Of a stretch of 64,000 bases of DNA, positions 19,747 to 27,859 are shown in pieces. The position numbers and the translations under genes are program-made. How positions within the stretch are numbered: position 1 is the stretch's first letter; the number at the start of each line of letters is the position of its first letter. The stretch is from Streptomyces graminofaciens (GTDB taxonomy: Bacteria; Actinomycetota; Actinomycetes; Streptomycetales; Streptomycetaceae), in the NCBI RefSeq assembly GCF_030294945.1, contig NZ_AP018448.1, positions 9,396,501-9,460,500 on the forward strand, read 5' to 3'. Below the pieces are notes generated by a model, which did not search any database, was not told the origin of the DNA, and saw only the letters and a program-made list of their open reading frames with translations.

Positions 19747-20916
19747 ATGCGCACCATCCTGATCACCGGGCAAGGCGGCAGTGGCCGTACGACGGTCGCC
19801 GCGGCCACCGCGCTCGGCGCGGCCCGTGAGGGCGCTCGCACGCTCGTGCTGAGCGCGGACCGGATCGACAGCCTCGGTGCCGTCCTCGGCACGGCCACCG
19901 GGGCCGAGCCCGTCCGGGTCGAGTCCGGCCTCACGGCCTGGCGGCCCGACGCCGCCGAGGGCTTCCGGGAGGACCTCGTCGCGTTCCAGGAGCGGGCCGC
20001 CTCCGTGCTCGACCTGCTGGGGGCCGGCCGACTGGACGCCGAGGAACTCACCCCGCTTCCCGGCGCCGAGGAACTCGCTCTGCTGCGGGCGCTGCGCGAC
20101 GCCGTGTTCTCCGAGGCGTACGACCTGCTCGTCGTGGATCTGCCACCCGCACCCGACGCGCTCGCCCTGCTCGGACTTCCCGAGGAACTGCGGCGGTATC
20201 TGCGGCGGCTGCTCCCCGCCGAACGGCAGGCCGCCCGCGCCCTGCGCCCCGTCCTCGGGCGGCTCGCGGGCGTGCCCATGCCCGCCGAGTGGCTGTACGA
20301 GACGGCCGGCCGCTGGGACGTCGAGCTGGCCGCCGTCGCCGCGGTCCTCGAGGACGCCACCACGACCGTACGACTCGTCGCCGAACCGGGACCCGCCGGT
20401 GCCGACCACGTCCGCGCCGCCACCGTCGGCCTCGCCCTGCGCGGCCTCGCGGTCGACACGTTGATCGCCAACCGCGTCCTGCCCGAGGAGACCCACGACA
20501 CCTGGCTCGCGGGGCTCGTCGCCCAGCAGGGCAAGACCCTCGCCGAGTGGCGCGACACCCGGCCCGTACGGGAGGTGCCGCACCTCGGGCGCGACCCCCG
20601 CGGCCTCGACGACCTCGCCGAGCTCGACATGCCGGGGGTCAACCCGGCGCCCGACCCGGTCGGGTGGCCCGTCGTCGATCAGCTCGCCGAGGACGGGGTG
20701 CTCGTCTGGCATCTGCCGCTGCCCGGCGCGATACGCGACGAGCTGGACCTCATCCGGCGCGGTGACGAACTCGTCGTCACCGCCGGGCAGTTCCGGCGGA
20801 TCGTCCCGCTGCCGTCCGCCCTGCGCCGCTGCACCGTCGACGGCGCCGCCCTGCGCGACGGCGAGCTGAGGATCCGCTTCGCGCCGGATCCGAAGCTTTG
20901 GCCCCGGGCACGATGA
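19747..20916 (+). CDS. ArsA/GET3-like ATPase with altered P-loop
   Basis: This 389-residue protein resembles the anion-transporting ATPase family (ArsA/GET3). The N-terminal P-loop reads GQGGSGRTT: both lysines of the deviant Walker A motif GKGGxGKT are replaced, by Gln and Arg. A VVDLPPAPDALALLGLPEEL segment corresponds to the family's switch II (DTAPTGHTLRLL) but is also divergent. A C-terminal beta-rich domain (about residues 310-389) resembles the HSP20-like domain of actinobacterial members. It may therefore bind nucleotide weakly or not at all. It follows the SRPBCC gene as in mycobacteria (Rv2184c, from memory). The function is unknown. Confidence 0.75.
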   Translation: MRTILITGQGGSGRTTVAAATALGAAREGARTLVLSADRIDSLGAVLGTATGAEPVRVESGLTAWRPDAAEGFREDLVAFQERAASVLDLLGAGRLDAEELTPLPGAEELALLRALRDAVFSEAYDLLVVDLPPAPDALALLGLPEELRRYLRRLLPAERQAARALRPVLGRLAGVPMPAEWLYETAGRWDVELAAVAAVLEDATTTVRLVAEPGPAGADHVRAATVGLALRGLAVDTLIANRVLPEETHDTWLAGLVAQQGKTLAEWRDTRPVREVPHLGRDPRGLDDLAELDMPGVNPAPDPVGWPVVDQLAEDGVLVWHLPLPGAIRDELDLIRRGDELVVTAGQFRRIVPLPSALRRCTVDGAALRDGELRIRFAPDPKLWPRAR

Positions 20917-20973
20917 ACCGCGTACCCCCGTTCGGGTAACGTCGAAGGTACGAACCGTAGGCAGGAGTCCGCC

Positions 20974-21471
20974 ATGAGCGAAGAGCGCCCACCGTCGTCC
21001 GATGCCGCGTCCGGCGCGGCCCGGGAGGACGAGGCCTACGAGTCACGGGCGCGCGCGACCGACGACGACGCCTGGGCGACGGCGTGCGAGGAGGACCTCG
21101 CCGCGGAGAAGGCCCGCCGCCGGGCGAAGTACGGGCCGCCCCCGGGCTCGGCCGCCGAGGAACTGCGCAAGCTCGTCGACGCGGTCGGCGAGAAACTCGC
21201 CGGACTCCAGTCGCCGCTGCTCGGCGCCGCCGCCTCCGGCGCGGCCCAGCACATGGTCAGCCAGGTCGTGAAGCAGGCCAAGGCCGCCGTCGAACCGGTC
21301 ATCGAACGCAACCCGGACGTCTTCGACCATCTCGCCGCCGCCGGCTCCGAGCTGCTGGCCGCCTACCGCTCCGCCGTCGAGGCCCAGGAGCGCCGCTGGA
21401 CGAACCGGGACGGCACCCGCCCTGACCAGGGCGAGGACCCCGGCCCCGGCGAGCGCATCGACCTCGACTGA
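20974..21471 (+). CDS. DUF5304 family protein (SCO2127-like)
   Basis: This 165-residue soluble protein has an acidic N-terminus (ARATDDDAWATACEEDL), a central helical block (EELRKLVDAVGEKLAGLQSP) and a helical C-terminal half ending in acidic residues. It has no membrane segment or catalytic motif. From memory the S. coelicolor orthologue, upstream of glkA, has been reported to stimulate glucose uptake and glucose kinase activity. Here glkA starts 105 bases after the stop, the same arrangement, so a role in glucose utilisation or carbon catabolite control is the best inference. GCAGGAG precedes the ATG. Confidence 0.75.
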   Translation: MSEERPPSSDAASGAAREDEAYESRARATDDDAWATACEEDLAAEKARRRAKYGPPPGSAAEELRKLVDAVGEKLAGLQSPLLGAAASGAAQHMVSQVVKQAKAAVEPVIERNPDVFDHLAAAGSELLAAYRSAVEAQERRWTNRDGTRPDQGEDPGPGERIDLD

Positions 21472-21576
21472 CGGCCGCCCGCACCGCCGCCGTCCGCCGG
21501 GCGGACGACGGGGATCCCAAGGCAGGCGCTCGGGTACGGTTGGCCGTAGCGGGGCTCGACCGAAACTGAGGGATTC

Positions 21577-22530
21577 ATGGGACTCACCATCGGCGTCGAC
21601 ATCGGCGGTACCAAGATCGCGGCAGGCGTGGTCGACGAGGAAGGCAACATCCTCTCGACGCACAAGGTGCCGACCCCGGGTACGCCCGAGGCGATCGTGG
21701 ACGCCATCGCCGCCGCCGTCGAGGGCGCGCGAGCCGGTCACGAGATCGTCGGCGTGGGCATCGGTGCCGCCGGCTATGTCGACCGTCAGCGCTCCACGGT
21801 CTACTTCGCCCCCAACATCGACTGGCGCAACGAGCCGCTCAAGGAGAAGGTCGAGGCCCGCGTGGGCCTGCCCGTCGTCGTGGAGAACGACGCCAACGCC
21901 GCCGCCTGGGGCGAGTACAGGTTCGGCGCGGGCAAGGGCCACCGCAACGTCATCTGCATCACCCTCGGCACGGGTCTCGGCGGCGGCATCATCATCGGCA
22001 ACAAGCTGCGCCGCGGGCACTACGGCGTGGCCGCGGAGTTCGGCCACATCCGGATGGTCCCGGACGGGCTGCTGTGCGGCTGCGGCTCACAGGGCTGCTG
22101 GGAGCAGTACGCGTCGGGGCGCGCGCTGGTGAGATACGCCAAACAGCGCGCCAACGCGACCCCGGAGAACGCCGAGATCCTGCTGGGCCTGGGCGACGGC
22201 AGCCCCGAGGGCATCGAGGGCAAGCACATCTCCATGGCCGCCCGCCAGGGCGACCCCGTCGCCGTGGACTCCTACCGCGAGCTGGCCCGCTGGGCCGGCG
22301 CCGGCCTCGCCGACCTGGCCTCCCTCTTCGACCCGTCCGCCTTCATCGTCGGCGGCGGCCTCTCCGACGAGGGCGAGCTGGTCCTGGACCCGATCCGCAA
22401 TTCCTACAAGCGCTGGCTCGTCGGCGGCAACTGGCGCCCGGTCGCCGAGGTCATCGCCGCCCAACTGGGCAACGAGGCGGGCCTGGTGGGAGCGGCGGAC
22501 CTGGCGAGAGAGCCGGCCCCGATCATGTAA
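21577..22530 (+). CDS. glkA: Glucokinase, ROK family
   Basis: This 317-residue ROK-family glucokinase phosphorylates glucose with ATP. The N-terminus has the phosphate loop DIGGTKIAAGVV. The catalytic Asp lies in VENDANAAAWGEY. The glucose/zinc segment is EFGHIRMVPDGLLCGCGSQG followed by CWEQYASG with the CxCGxxGCxE zinc ligands. In S. coelicolor this enzyme is central to carbon catabolite repression besides its catalytic role. Its length and start (ATG 21577) match the family. A repeat hairpin 12 bases after the stop probably terminates the transcript. Confidence 0.95.
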   Translation: MGLTIGVDIGGTKIAAGVVDEEGNILSTHKVPTPGTPEAIVDAIAAAVEGARAGHEIVGVGIGAAGYVDRQRSTVYFAPNIDWRNEPLKEKVEARVGLPVVVENDANAAAWGEYRFGAGKGHRNVICITLGTGLGGGIIIGNKLRRGHYGVAAEFGHIRMVPDGLLCGCGSQGCWEQYASGRALVRYAKQRANATPENAEILLGLGDGSPEGIEGKHISMAARQGDPVAVDSYRELARWAGAGLADLASLFDPSAFIVGGGLSDEGELVLDPIRNSYKRWLVGGNWRPVAEVIAAQLGNEAGLVGAADLAREPAPIM

Positions 22531-22541
22531 CTGCCGGGAAC

Positions 22542-22587
22542 TCCCCGCGCCCTGCTTTCAGGGGCGCGGGGAACCGCGCGGGGAACC
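22542..22587. repeat. GGGGCGCGGGG intergenic repeat, copy D, likely terminator
   Basis: tccccgcgccctgctttcag pairs with the following gggcgcgggga to form a strong hairpin, followed by accgcgcggggaacc. It lies 12 bases after glkA and could end its transcript. Confidence 0.65.
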
Positions 22588-22649
22588 ACGACGCACCGGC
22601 ACCCGCAAACGGACAAATACCCCGAGCTCCTAGGCGTATCTTGATCCGC

Positions 22650-23399
22650 ATGGTGATGCCCAACTCCCGCACAAACCCCGACGGTTCGGCAACCATCCGC
22701 GTCCTCAGCTACAACATCCGCTCCCTGCGGGACGACACGGACGCCCTCGCCCGAGTGATCACCGCCTGCGCCCCCGACCTGGTCCTCATCCAGGAAGCCC
22801 CCCGTTTCTTCCGCTGGCGCAAGAAACTCGCGAGGCTGGCCGCGGCCTCCGACCTGCTGGTCCTCTCCGGCGGGGCCACCGCCTCCGGCCCGGCGCTGCT
22901 GTGCAACCTCCGCACCACCGTCGAGCGCACCGAGGACGTACTGCTGCCGCTCACCCCCGGCCTGCACAGACGCGGCTTCGCGACCGCGGTGGTCCGCTTC
23001 GGGCGGGCCCGCCTCGGCGTCCTGTCCTGCCACCTCTCGCTGCAGAAGGACGAGCGGTACGAGCAGGGCGGCATGCTGCTCGACCGCCTCGCCGCGCTGG
23101 GCGTGGAGCACGCGGTCGCGGGCGGCGACCTCAACGAACGCCCGGACGGCCGCACCTTCCGGCGCCTCGCCGCAGGCCTCCAGGACTGCTGGACCACCGC
23201 CCCCTGGGGCACGGAGTACACCTCCACGCCGGCCGACCCCCACCAGCGCATCGACGCCATCCTGGCCACACCCGGCATCGAGGTCCTCGGCTGCGGGGTC
23301 CCCCTGGACCACCCCGGGATCACGGAACACGATCTGAGGGCGGCCACGGACCACCTTCCGGTCCTGGCCGCCCTCAGAGTGCCCGCGACTGTCGACTGA
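22650..23399 (+). CDS. Endonuclease/exonuclease/phosphatase family protein
   Basis: This 249-residue protein has the DNase I-like fold: RVLSYNIRSL at the start, LVLIQEAPRFF with the metal-binding Glu, VAGGDLNERPDG with the catalytic Asp/Asn and TDHLPVLAAL with the catalytic Asp/His at the C-terminus. It could act on nucleic acid, phospholipid or sugar phosphates. No signal peptide is visible, so it is cytoplasmic. Two ATGs (22650 and 22656) are possible starts. It converges with the sigma-factor partner gene, stop to stop, with no gap. Confidence 0.82.
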   Translation: MVMPNSRTNPDGSATIRVLSYNIRSLRDDTDALARVITACAPDLVLIQEAPRFFRWRKKLARLAAASDLLVLSGGATASGPALLCNLRTTVERTEDVLLPLTPGLHRRGFATAVVRFGRARLGVLSCHLSLQKDERYEQGGMLLDRLAALGVEHAVAGGDLNERPDGRTFRRLAAGLQDCWTTAPWGTEYTSTPADPHQRIDAILATPGIEVLGCGVPLDHPGITEHDLRAATDHLPVLAALRVPATVD

Positions 23400-24428
23400 C
23401 TACGGCCGCTGCTTCACCTTGTCGACGATGGCCCAGCTGTCGAGGTACGAGAGCTGGGTGTACGTCTTCATGTTCGCGCCGTCGCCCGAGGTGCGCTCGT
23501 CACGGAAGCCCAGGAACTCGTAGGTCGCCGGGTTGAAGATGAAGTACGAGCCGAAGCCCATCATGCCCGTCGGGTCGTCGTACGTGATGGCCACGCCCGT
23601 ACGGCCCTTGGCGTCCTTCTGGTTCGGCACCGCCTTCACACCGGGGACCATGCCGAGCGCCTCGTACGCCGCCGGGCGCAGGCCCTCCGGCATCACCGGG
23701 ACCAGCTTGAGGAGCCCGGCGAGGCTGAAGTGGATGTCGGACCACTCCTGCTCGGTGATGTCGTCGAGCGAGTCGTTCTTGTCGTCGGGCCCGCTCTTGT
23801 GCAGCAGCGACAGGATCAGCTTCTCGGGATCGGTCGGGAGCTTCTCCAGCGTGCCCCAGTCCTGCGGCGGCCAGACGCTCTCGTTCTTCTTGAGCGGCGG
23901 CGACCACCAGCCATGGCCGATCTCCATGATCCAGGAGCGCTGGGACCCGTCCACAGAGCGCCAGTTCTCGTCGACGTAGCTCTTCGTGGTGCCCGTCTTC
24001 TGGTTGGTCTCCTTGATGATCTCCTTGGTGTAGAGGAACTGGTCGTCGCGCGGCGCCGCGGCCTGCTCGTGCTTGCGGGCGTACGCCGCCGCCCCGTTCA
24101 GCACGGTCCGCGCGCTCACGTTCTCCATGGACGGGTTGCCGCTGGCCGGTGGCTTCGCGGTCTTCCCGGTGCCGCCGTCGTCCTGCACCGCGACCAGCAC
24201 ACCGGCGGCGACCGCCGCCGCCAACGCGCCGGTCAGAGCGACGCGCAGCACGGGGCGGCGCCGCATGAGCGGAACGGGTCCGCGTGCCGTGTGCTTCGCC
24301 TCCGTGGCGTTGATGGTGGCGAGCAGGCGGGCCCGCCCGCGTCGCCGGGTCTCGTCGTCGAGCGGGGGGACCCCCGCGTCGAATGCGGCGAGGTCTCTCA
24401 GGTCCCTCGACTCGTCGATGTCACGCAT
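23400..24428 (-). CDS. CU044_5270-type membrane protein, probable sigma-factor partner
   Basis: A 342-residue protein with a cytoplasmic N-terminus of about 55 residues, one membrane helix (LRVALTGALAAAVAAGVLVAV) and an outer domain with several Trp-containing segments. This architecture is seen in proteins encoded beside ECF sigma factors (CU044_5270 family), where they act as anti-sigma or envelope-sensing partners. No zinc anti-sigma motif (HxxxCxxC) is present. Its ATG overlaps the sigma gene stop by eight bases, implying tight co-translation. Confidence 0.75.
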   Translation of the reverse strand: MRDIDESRDLRDLAAFDAGVPPLDDETRRRGRARLLATINATEAKHTARGPVPLMRRRPVLRVALTGALAAAVAAGVLVAVQDDGGTGKTAKPPASGNPSMENVSARTVLNGAAAYARKHEQAAAPRDDQFLYTKEIIKETNQKTGTTKSYVDENWRSVDGSQRSWIMEIGHGWWSPPLKKNESVWPPQDWGTLEKLPTDPEKLILSLLHKSGPDDKNDSLDDITEQEWSDIHFSLAGLLKLVPVMPEGLRPAAYEALGMVPGVKAVPNQKDAKGRTGVAITYDDPTGMMGFGSYFIFNPATYEFLGFRDERTSGDGANMKTYTQLSYLDSWAIVDKVKQRP

Positions 24429-25044
24429 GGGCGTCTGCCTCTCGGAAAGCTGTCGGATCGGATCCGCCCAGTGCTTCGCGCAATCTGCTGCGAGCCCGGT
24501 GCAACCGGGATCTGACCGTGCCGACGGGTACGCCGAGGGCCTCGGCGGCCTCCTCGTAGTCGAGGCCGCCCCACGCGACCAGCAGGACGACATCGCGGTG
24601 CCGGGCTGACAACCCGGCCAGCGCGGCAGCCAACTCCCGGCGCACCCCCGTGGCACCGGCCCTGGCCACCGCGCGCTCCGCGACCGCCTCCTCGTGCTCC
24701 ACCGGCGCCGGAACCCGGGCGAGCGCCTTGAAACGGCGCGCCTCGGCTCGGCGGTGACGGCTCACGAGATTGGTCGCGATGCCGAACAACCAGGGGCGGG
24801 CGTCGGCCCGCTCCAGGTCGTACCTGTGGCGTCGCTGGAAGGCGGTGACGAAGGTCTCCGCCATCAGATCCTCCGCCGCCTCCGGACCGAGACGCCGGGC
24901 CGCGTATCTGTGCACGGCGTCGGCGTACCGGTCGTAGAGCGCGGCGAACTGCTCGGGCTCGTCCCGGGACCGCTCGATCACGCGGGCGTCACTCTCCTCG
25001 CGCTCCTCCGCGCGGATGCGGACGCCCGGGGGCTCGACGGTCAT
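24421..25044 (-). CDS. ECF RNA polymerase sigma factor
   Basis: This 207-residue sigma-70 family protein contains region 2 (FAALYDRYADAVHRYAARRL then AEDLMAETFVTAFQRR) and region 4 (ALAGLSARHRDVVLLVAWGG then EEAAEALGVPVGTVRSRLHRAR). Region 3 is absent, as expected for the extracytoplasmic function class. The start at 25044 follows AAAGGAG. It is co-translated with the membrane partner at 23400-24428. The signal it answers is not evident from the sequence. Confidence 0.92.
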   Translation of the reverse strand: MTVEPPGVRIRAEEREESDARVIERSRDEPEQFAALYDRYADAVHRYAARRLGPEAAEDLMAETFVTAFQRRHRYDLERADARPWLFGIATNLVSRHRRAEARRFKALARVPAPVEHEEAVAERAVARAGATGVRRELAAALAGLSARHRDVVLLVAWGGLDYEEAAEALGVPVGTVRSRLHRARSRLREALGGSDPTAFREADAHA

Positions 25045-25190
25045 CGGGGCTCCTTTCGTTCGTCTGAACGCCTCGAAGGCTTGGGCTCGTTCGTGTTGTT
25101 CTTCGTGTTGTTCACCCCTACTTCGCCGCTCGCCCGAATCGAGTTCCATTTCGACCGAGGGATGTTCTCCACTAGGCGTACGACATGGCC

Positions 25191-25225
25191 GAGGGCCCGT
25201 CCGGAACGCTCCCGGACGGGCCCTC
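25191..25225 (-). terminator. Hairpin terminator
   Basis: Perfect 14-base arms (25191-25204 and 25212-25225) with a 7-base loop lie 20 bases beyond the stop of the acidic membrane protein gene. No U tract follows, which is common for Streptomyces terminators. Confidence 0.75.
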
Positions 25226-25244
25226 GCACACACGAATCACCAGG

Positions 25245-25913
25245 TCAGACGACCGCGCCCCGCCCCGGGTCGTCGTGCCCCTCCTCGTCGTCGCTCTTCA
25301 TGCGCATCACCAGCGTGGCGAAGCCGCCGAGGAAGCCGCCGATGCCGAGCGTGGTGAGCCACCAGGTCATGTCCCAGCCGAGCAGCACGGCGAGCAGCAG
25401 CAGGACCGGGCCGCCGACCACGCCGAGCCACGCGAACTTGGCGGTCGCGTCCGCCTCGGGCAGCGGGGGCGGCTCGGGCGGGACGAAATGGCCCTCGTCG
25501 TCATCGTCCTCCTCGTCGTCCTCGGCGGTGTCCTCCCCGACGGGGTCGGGCACGCTGTAGTCGCGCGGGCCGCCGACGCCGGGCGCGAACGCGACCGAGC
25601 TGCCGAGTGCCCTGGGCGCCGAGGGGCCGCCCTGCTCGGAGGCGCCGGAGGGCTTGTCGGAGGAGTCGTCCGGCTCGGTCGGCTCGAGCAGTGCCAGGTC
25701 CTCGATCGACTTGAACGGCTTGGCACCGGGCGGGTCCGGCGGCTCCGCGCCGAACCCGGCGACGATCGCCTGCCATGCCGCGTCCTCGTCGAACGGCACG
25801 TGCTGCTCCTCGCCCGGCGGCTCGGCCGGGGGCTCACCCCGGGAGCCACCGCCGCGCTCACCGAGAGGCGCGCCCTTCTCCTCCGGCTCACGCTCGGAGT
25901 CGTGCTCAGCCAC
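25245..25913 (-). CDS. Acidic two-helix membrane protein
   Basis: A 222-residue protein with a long, acidic, proline-rich cytoplasmic part (residues 1-155, including an EDDEEDDDDEG run) and two closely spaced membrane helices (WLGVVGGPVLLLLAVLLGW and TLGIGGFLGGFATLV). No enzymatic motif is visible. The GTG start overlaps the hydrolase stop by eight bases, so the two are translationally coupled. Homologues are known as conserved hypothetical proteins in Streptomyces; the function is unknown. Confidence 0.7.
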   Translation of the reverse strand: MAEHDSEREPEEKGAPLGERGGGSRGEPPAEPPGEEQHVPFDEDAAWQAIVAGFGAEPPDPPGAKPFKSIEDLALLEPTEPDDSSDKPSGASEQGGPSAPRALGSSVAFAPGVGGPRDYSVPDPVGEDTAEDDEEDDDDEGHFVPPEPPPLPEADATAKFAWLGVVGGPVLLLLAVLLGWDMTWWLTTLGIGGFLGGFATLVMRMKSDDEEGHDDPGRGAVV

Positions 25914-26853
25914 CAGTGGCCGTCCCTTCCCTCTGCTCCCGCTGCTTCCCGGATCCCGCGCCGGACTGCTCCGCGGAACCCTTCTCGGACTGCCGTACGG
26001 ATCGCGGGCCCGACTCCTTCACGGAATCCGCCACCGACCCGCTGTCCGTCGCTTTCCCGGTCTGTTCCACGGCCCCCGCCCCGGACTCCGACGCCGCCTT
26101 GCCCGCGGCCGGCGCGATCCGGGTGATGAACGTGTGGCTCTGCTCGAAGATCAGGTCCGCGTCATGGTCCAACGTCGCGACATGGTGGCTCTGTTCCAGC
26201 ACGATCTCCGTGACGTCCGTCGAGGACACCCGGCCAAGGACGCGCTCGGAGTCGACGGGCGGTACGACATGGTCCCGCGCGCTGTGGAGCAGCAGCAACG
26301 GCTGGGTGACCTGCGGCAGCTCGCCGTCGACGAACCGCAGGAAGGTCCGCAGCGAGTGCGCCGCGTGCAGGGGCACCCTGCTGTACCCCAGCTCCTCGAC
26401 GCCCTCCTTCGCGATGTCGCTCGTGATCCCCTTCGCCGTGGGCAGGAAGTGACGGGCCACGGGCAGGGCGTGCGCGGCGAGGCCGTGCACCTTGTTCGCC
26501 GGGTTGACGACGACGATGCCGTCGACCGCCTCCCCGTGCTTCGCCGCCAGCCGAAGCGCCAGCGCGCCTCCCATGGACAGCCCGGCCACGAACACCCGGG
26601 CGCAGCTCTCGCGCAGGGCCCACAGCTCGCGGTCCACCTCCGCGTACCAGTCCTGCCAGCCGGTCGGCCGCAGCTCCTCCCAGTGGGTCCCGTGCCCCGG
26701 CAGCAGCGGCAGCCGCACCGTCAGCCCGCGCGCGGCGAGGTACTCCCCCCAGGGGCGCAGCGACTGCGGGGAACCGGTGAAACCGTGGCAGAGGAGGACT
26801 CCTACCTCCCCGCCCTCATGGCGGTACGGCTCGGCTCCGGGAAGGACCGGCAC
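25906..26853 (-). CDS. Alpha/beta hydrolase (carboxylesterase/monoacylglycerol lipase type)
   Basis: A 315-residue alpha/beta hydrolase. The nucleophile Ser93 is in AGLSMGGALAL, the acid Asp194 in HSARDHVVPP and the His at about 223 in EQSHHVATLDHD; the oxyanion segment is LLCHGFTGSP. This resembles small carboxylesterases and monoacylglycerol lipases such as Est30. Residues from about 245 onward form a low-complexity Ser/Glu/Gly tail not needed for the fold. The next gene downstream on the transcript is the acidic membrane protein. Confidence 0.85.
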   Translation of the reverse strand: MPVLPGAEPYRHEGGEVGVLLCHGFTGSPQSLRPWGEYLAARGLTVRLPLLPGHGTHWEELRPTGWQDWYAEVDRELWALRESCARVFVAGLSMGGALALRLAAKHGEAVDGIVVVNPANKVHGLAAHALPVARHFLPTAKGITSDIAKEGVEELGYSRVPLHAAHSLRTFLRFVDGELPQVTQPLLLLHSARDHVVPPVDSERVLGRVSSTDVTEIVLEQSHHVATLDHDADLIFEQSHTFITRIAPAAGKAASESGAGAVEQTGKATDSGSVADSVKESGPRSVRQSEKGSAEQSGAGSGKQREQREGTATGG

Positions 26854-27043
26854 GTGTCGGGCTCCTGTTCATGAGAAGGGCGTGAGTCCAGATGTTGTTC
26901 ACCGTACGCGACCGCACTGACACCGACCAGGGGCTTCGCCCCGCCACGGAGCGGACACCGGGCGGGACCGGACAGGGGCGGTCGGCCGCTTCCTCCGGGC
27001 GCCGGGTTAAGGTCTGATCTACAGAACACAGAGAGGCACTCGG

Positions 27044-27805
27044 TTGTTGTACGGCGCGATGAAGGTCGCTATCGGGGGACCGCTGAAGGTCACCTTCAGG
27101 CCCTGGGTGGAAGGCCTGGAGAACATTCCCGCCGAGGGCCCCGCGATCCTGGCGAGCAACCACCTCTCCTTCTCGGACTCGTTCTTCCTGCCCGCGGTCC
27201 TCGACCGCAAGGTCACGTTCATCGCGAAGGCCGAGTACTTCACCACCCCCGGTGTCAAAGGCAAGTTGACGGCCGCCTTCTTCAAGGGCGTCGGCCAGCT
27301 TCCGGTGGACCGCTCCGGGGCGCGCGGCGCGGGAGAGGCCGCCGTCAGGAGCGGCATCCAGGTCGTCGAGCGCGGCGAGCTGTTCGGTATCTACCCGGAG
27401 GGCACCCGCTCGCCCGACGGCCGCCTCTACCGCGGCAAGCCCGGCGGTCTCGCCCGCGTGGCCCTCGCCACCGGCGCGCCCGTGATCCCGGTCGCGATGA
27501 TCGACACGGAGAAGATCCAGCCGCCCGGCCAGGTCATGCCGAAGCTGTTGCGCCCCGGCATCCGGATCGGCAAGCCTCTCGACTTCCGCCGCTACCAGGG
27601 CATGGAGCACGACCGCTTCGTCCTGCGGGCGCTGACCGACGAGGTCATGTACGAGATCATGACGCTCTCCGGCCAGGAGTACGTCGACATGTACGCGACC
27701 GCCGCCAAGCGCCAGATCGCGGACGCGGCCAAGGTGGAGAAGGAGGCCGAGAAGGCCGCCAAGGCCTCGCAGGCACGCACGGACAAGGACCCGTCGGGTT
27801 CGTAA
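27044..27805 (+). CDS. plsC: 1-acyl-sn-glycerol-3-phosphate acyltransferase
   Basis: A 253-residue PlsC-type acyltransferase that makes phosphatidic acid at the membrane. The catalytic HX4D motif is in SNHLSFSDSFF, the acyl-acceptor motif in YPEGTRSPDG, and PVIPVAMI is the fourth block. The C-terminal 30 residues are Lys/Ala-rich. The TTG at 27044 follows GAGAGG by seven bases; an in-frame ATG at 27059 is a possible alternative. A homologue (Rv2182c, from memory) occupies the same region in mycobacteria. Confidence 0.88.
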   Translation: MLYGAMKVAIGGPLKVTFRPWVEGLENIPAEGPAILASNHLSFSDSFFLPAVLDRKVTFIAKAEYFTTPGVKGKLTAAFFKGVGQLPVDRSGARGAGEAAVRSGIQVVERGELFGIYPEGTRSPDGRLYRGKPGGLARVALATGAPVIPVAMIDTEKIQPPGQVMPKLLRPGIRIGKPLDFRRYQGMEHDRFVLRALTDEVMYEIMTLSGQEYVDMYATAAKRQIADAAKVEKEAEKAAKASQARTDKDPSGS

Positions 27806-27859
27806 CCTCGCGTTCCCGGATACGGTCGCGTACGCGAGGCGTTCATCGGGGGCGGACGG

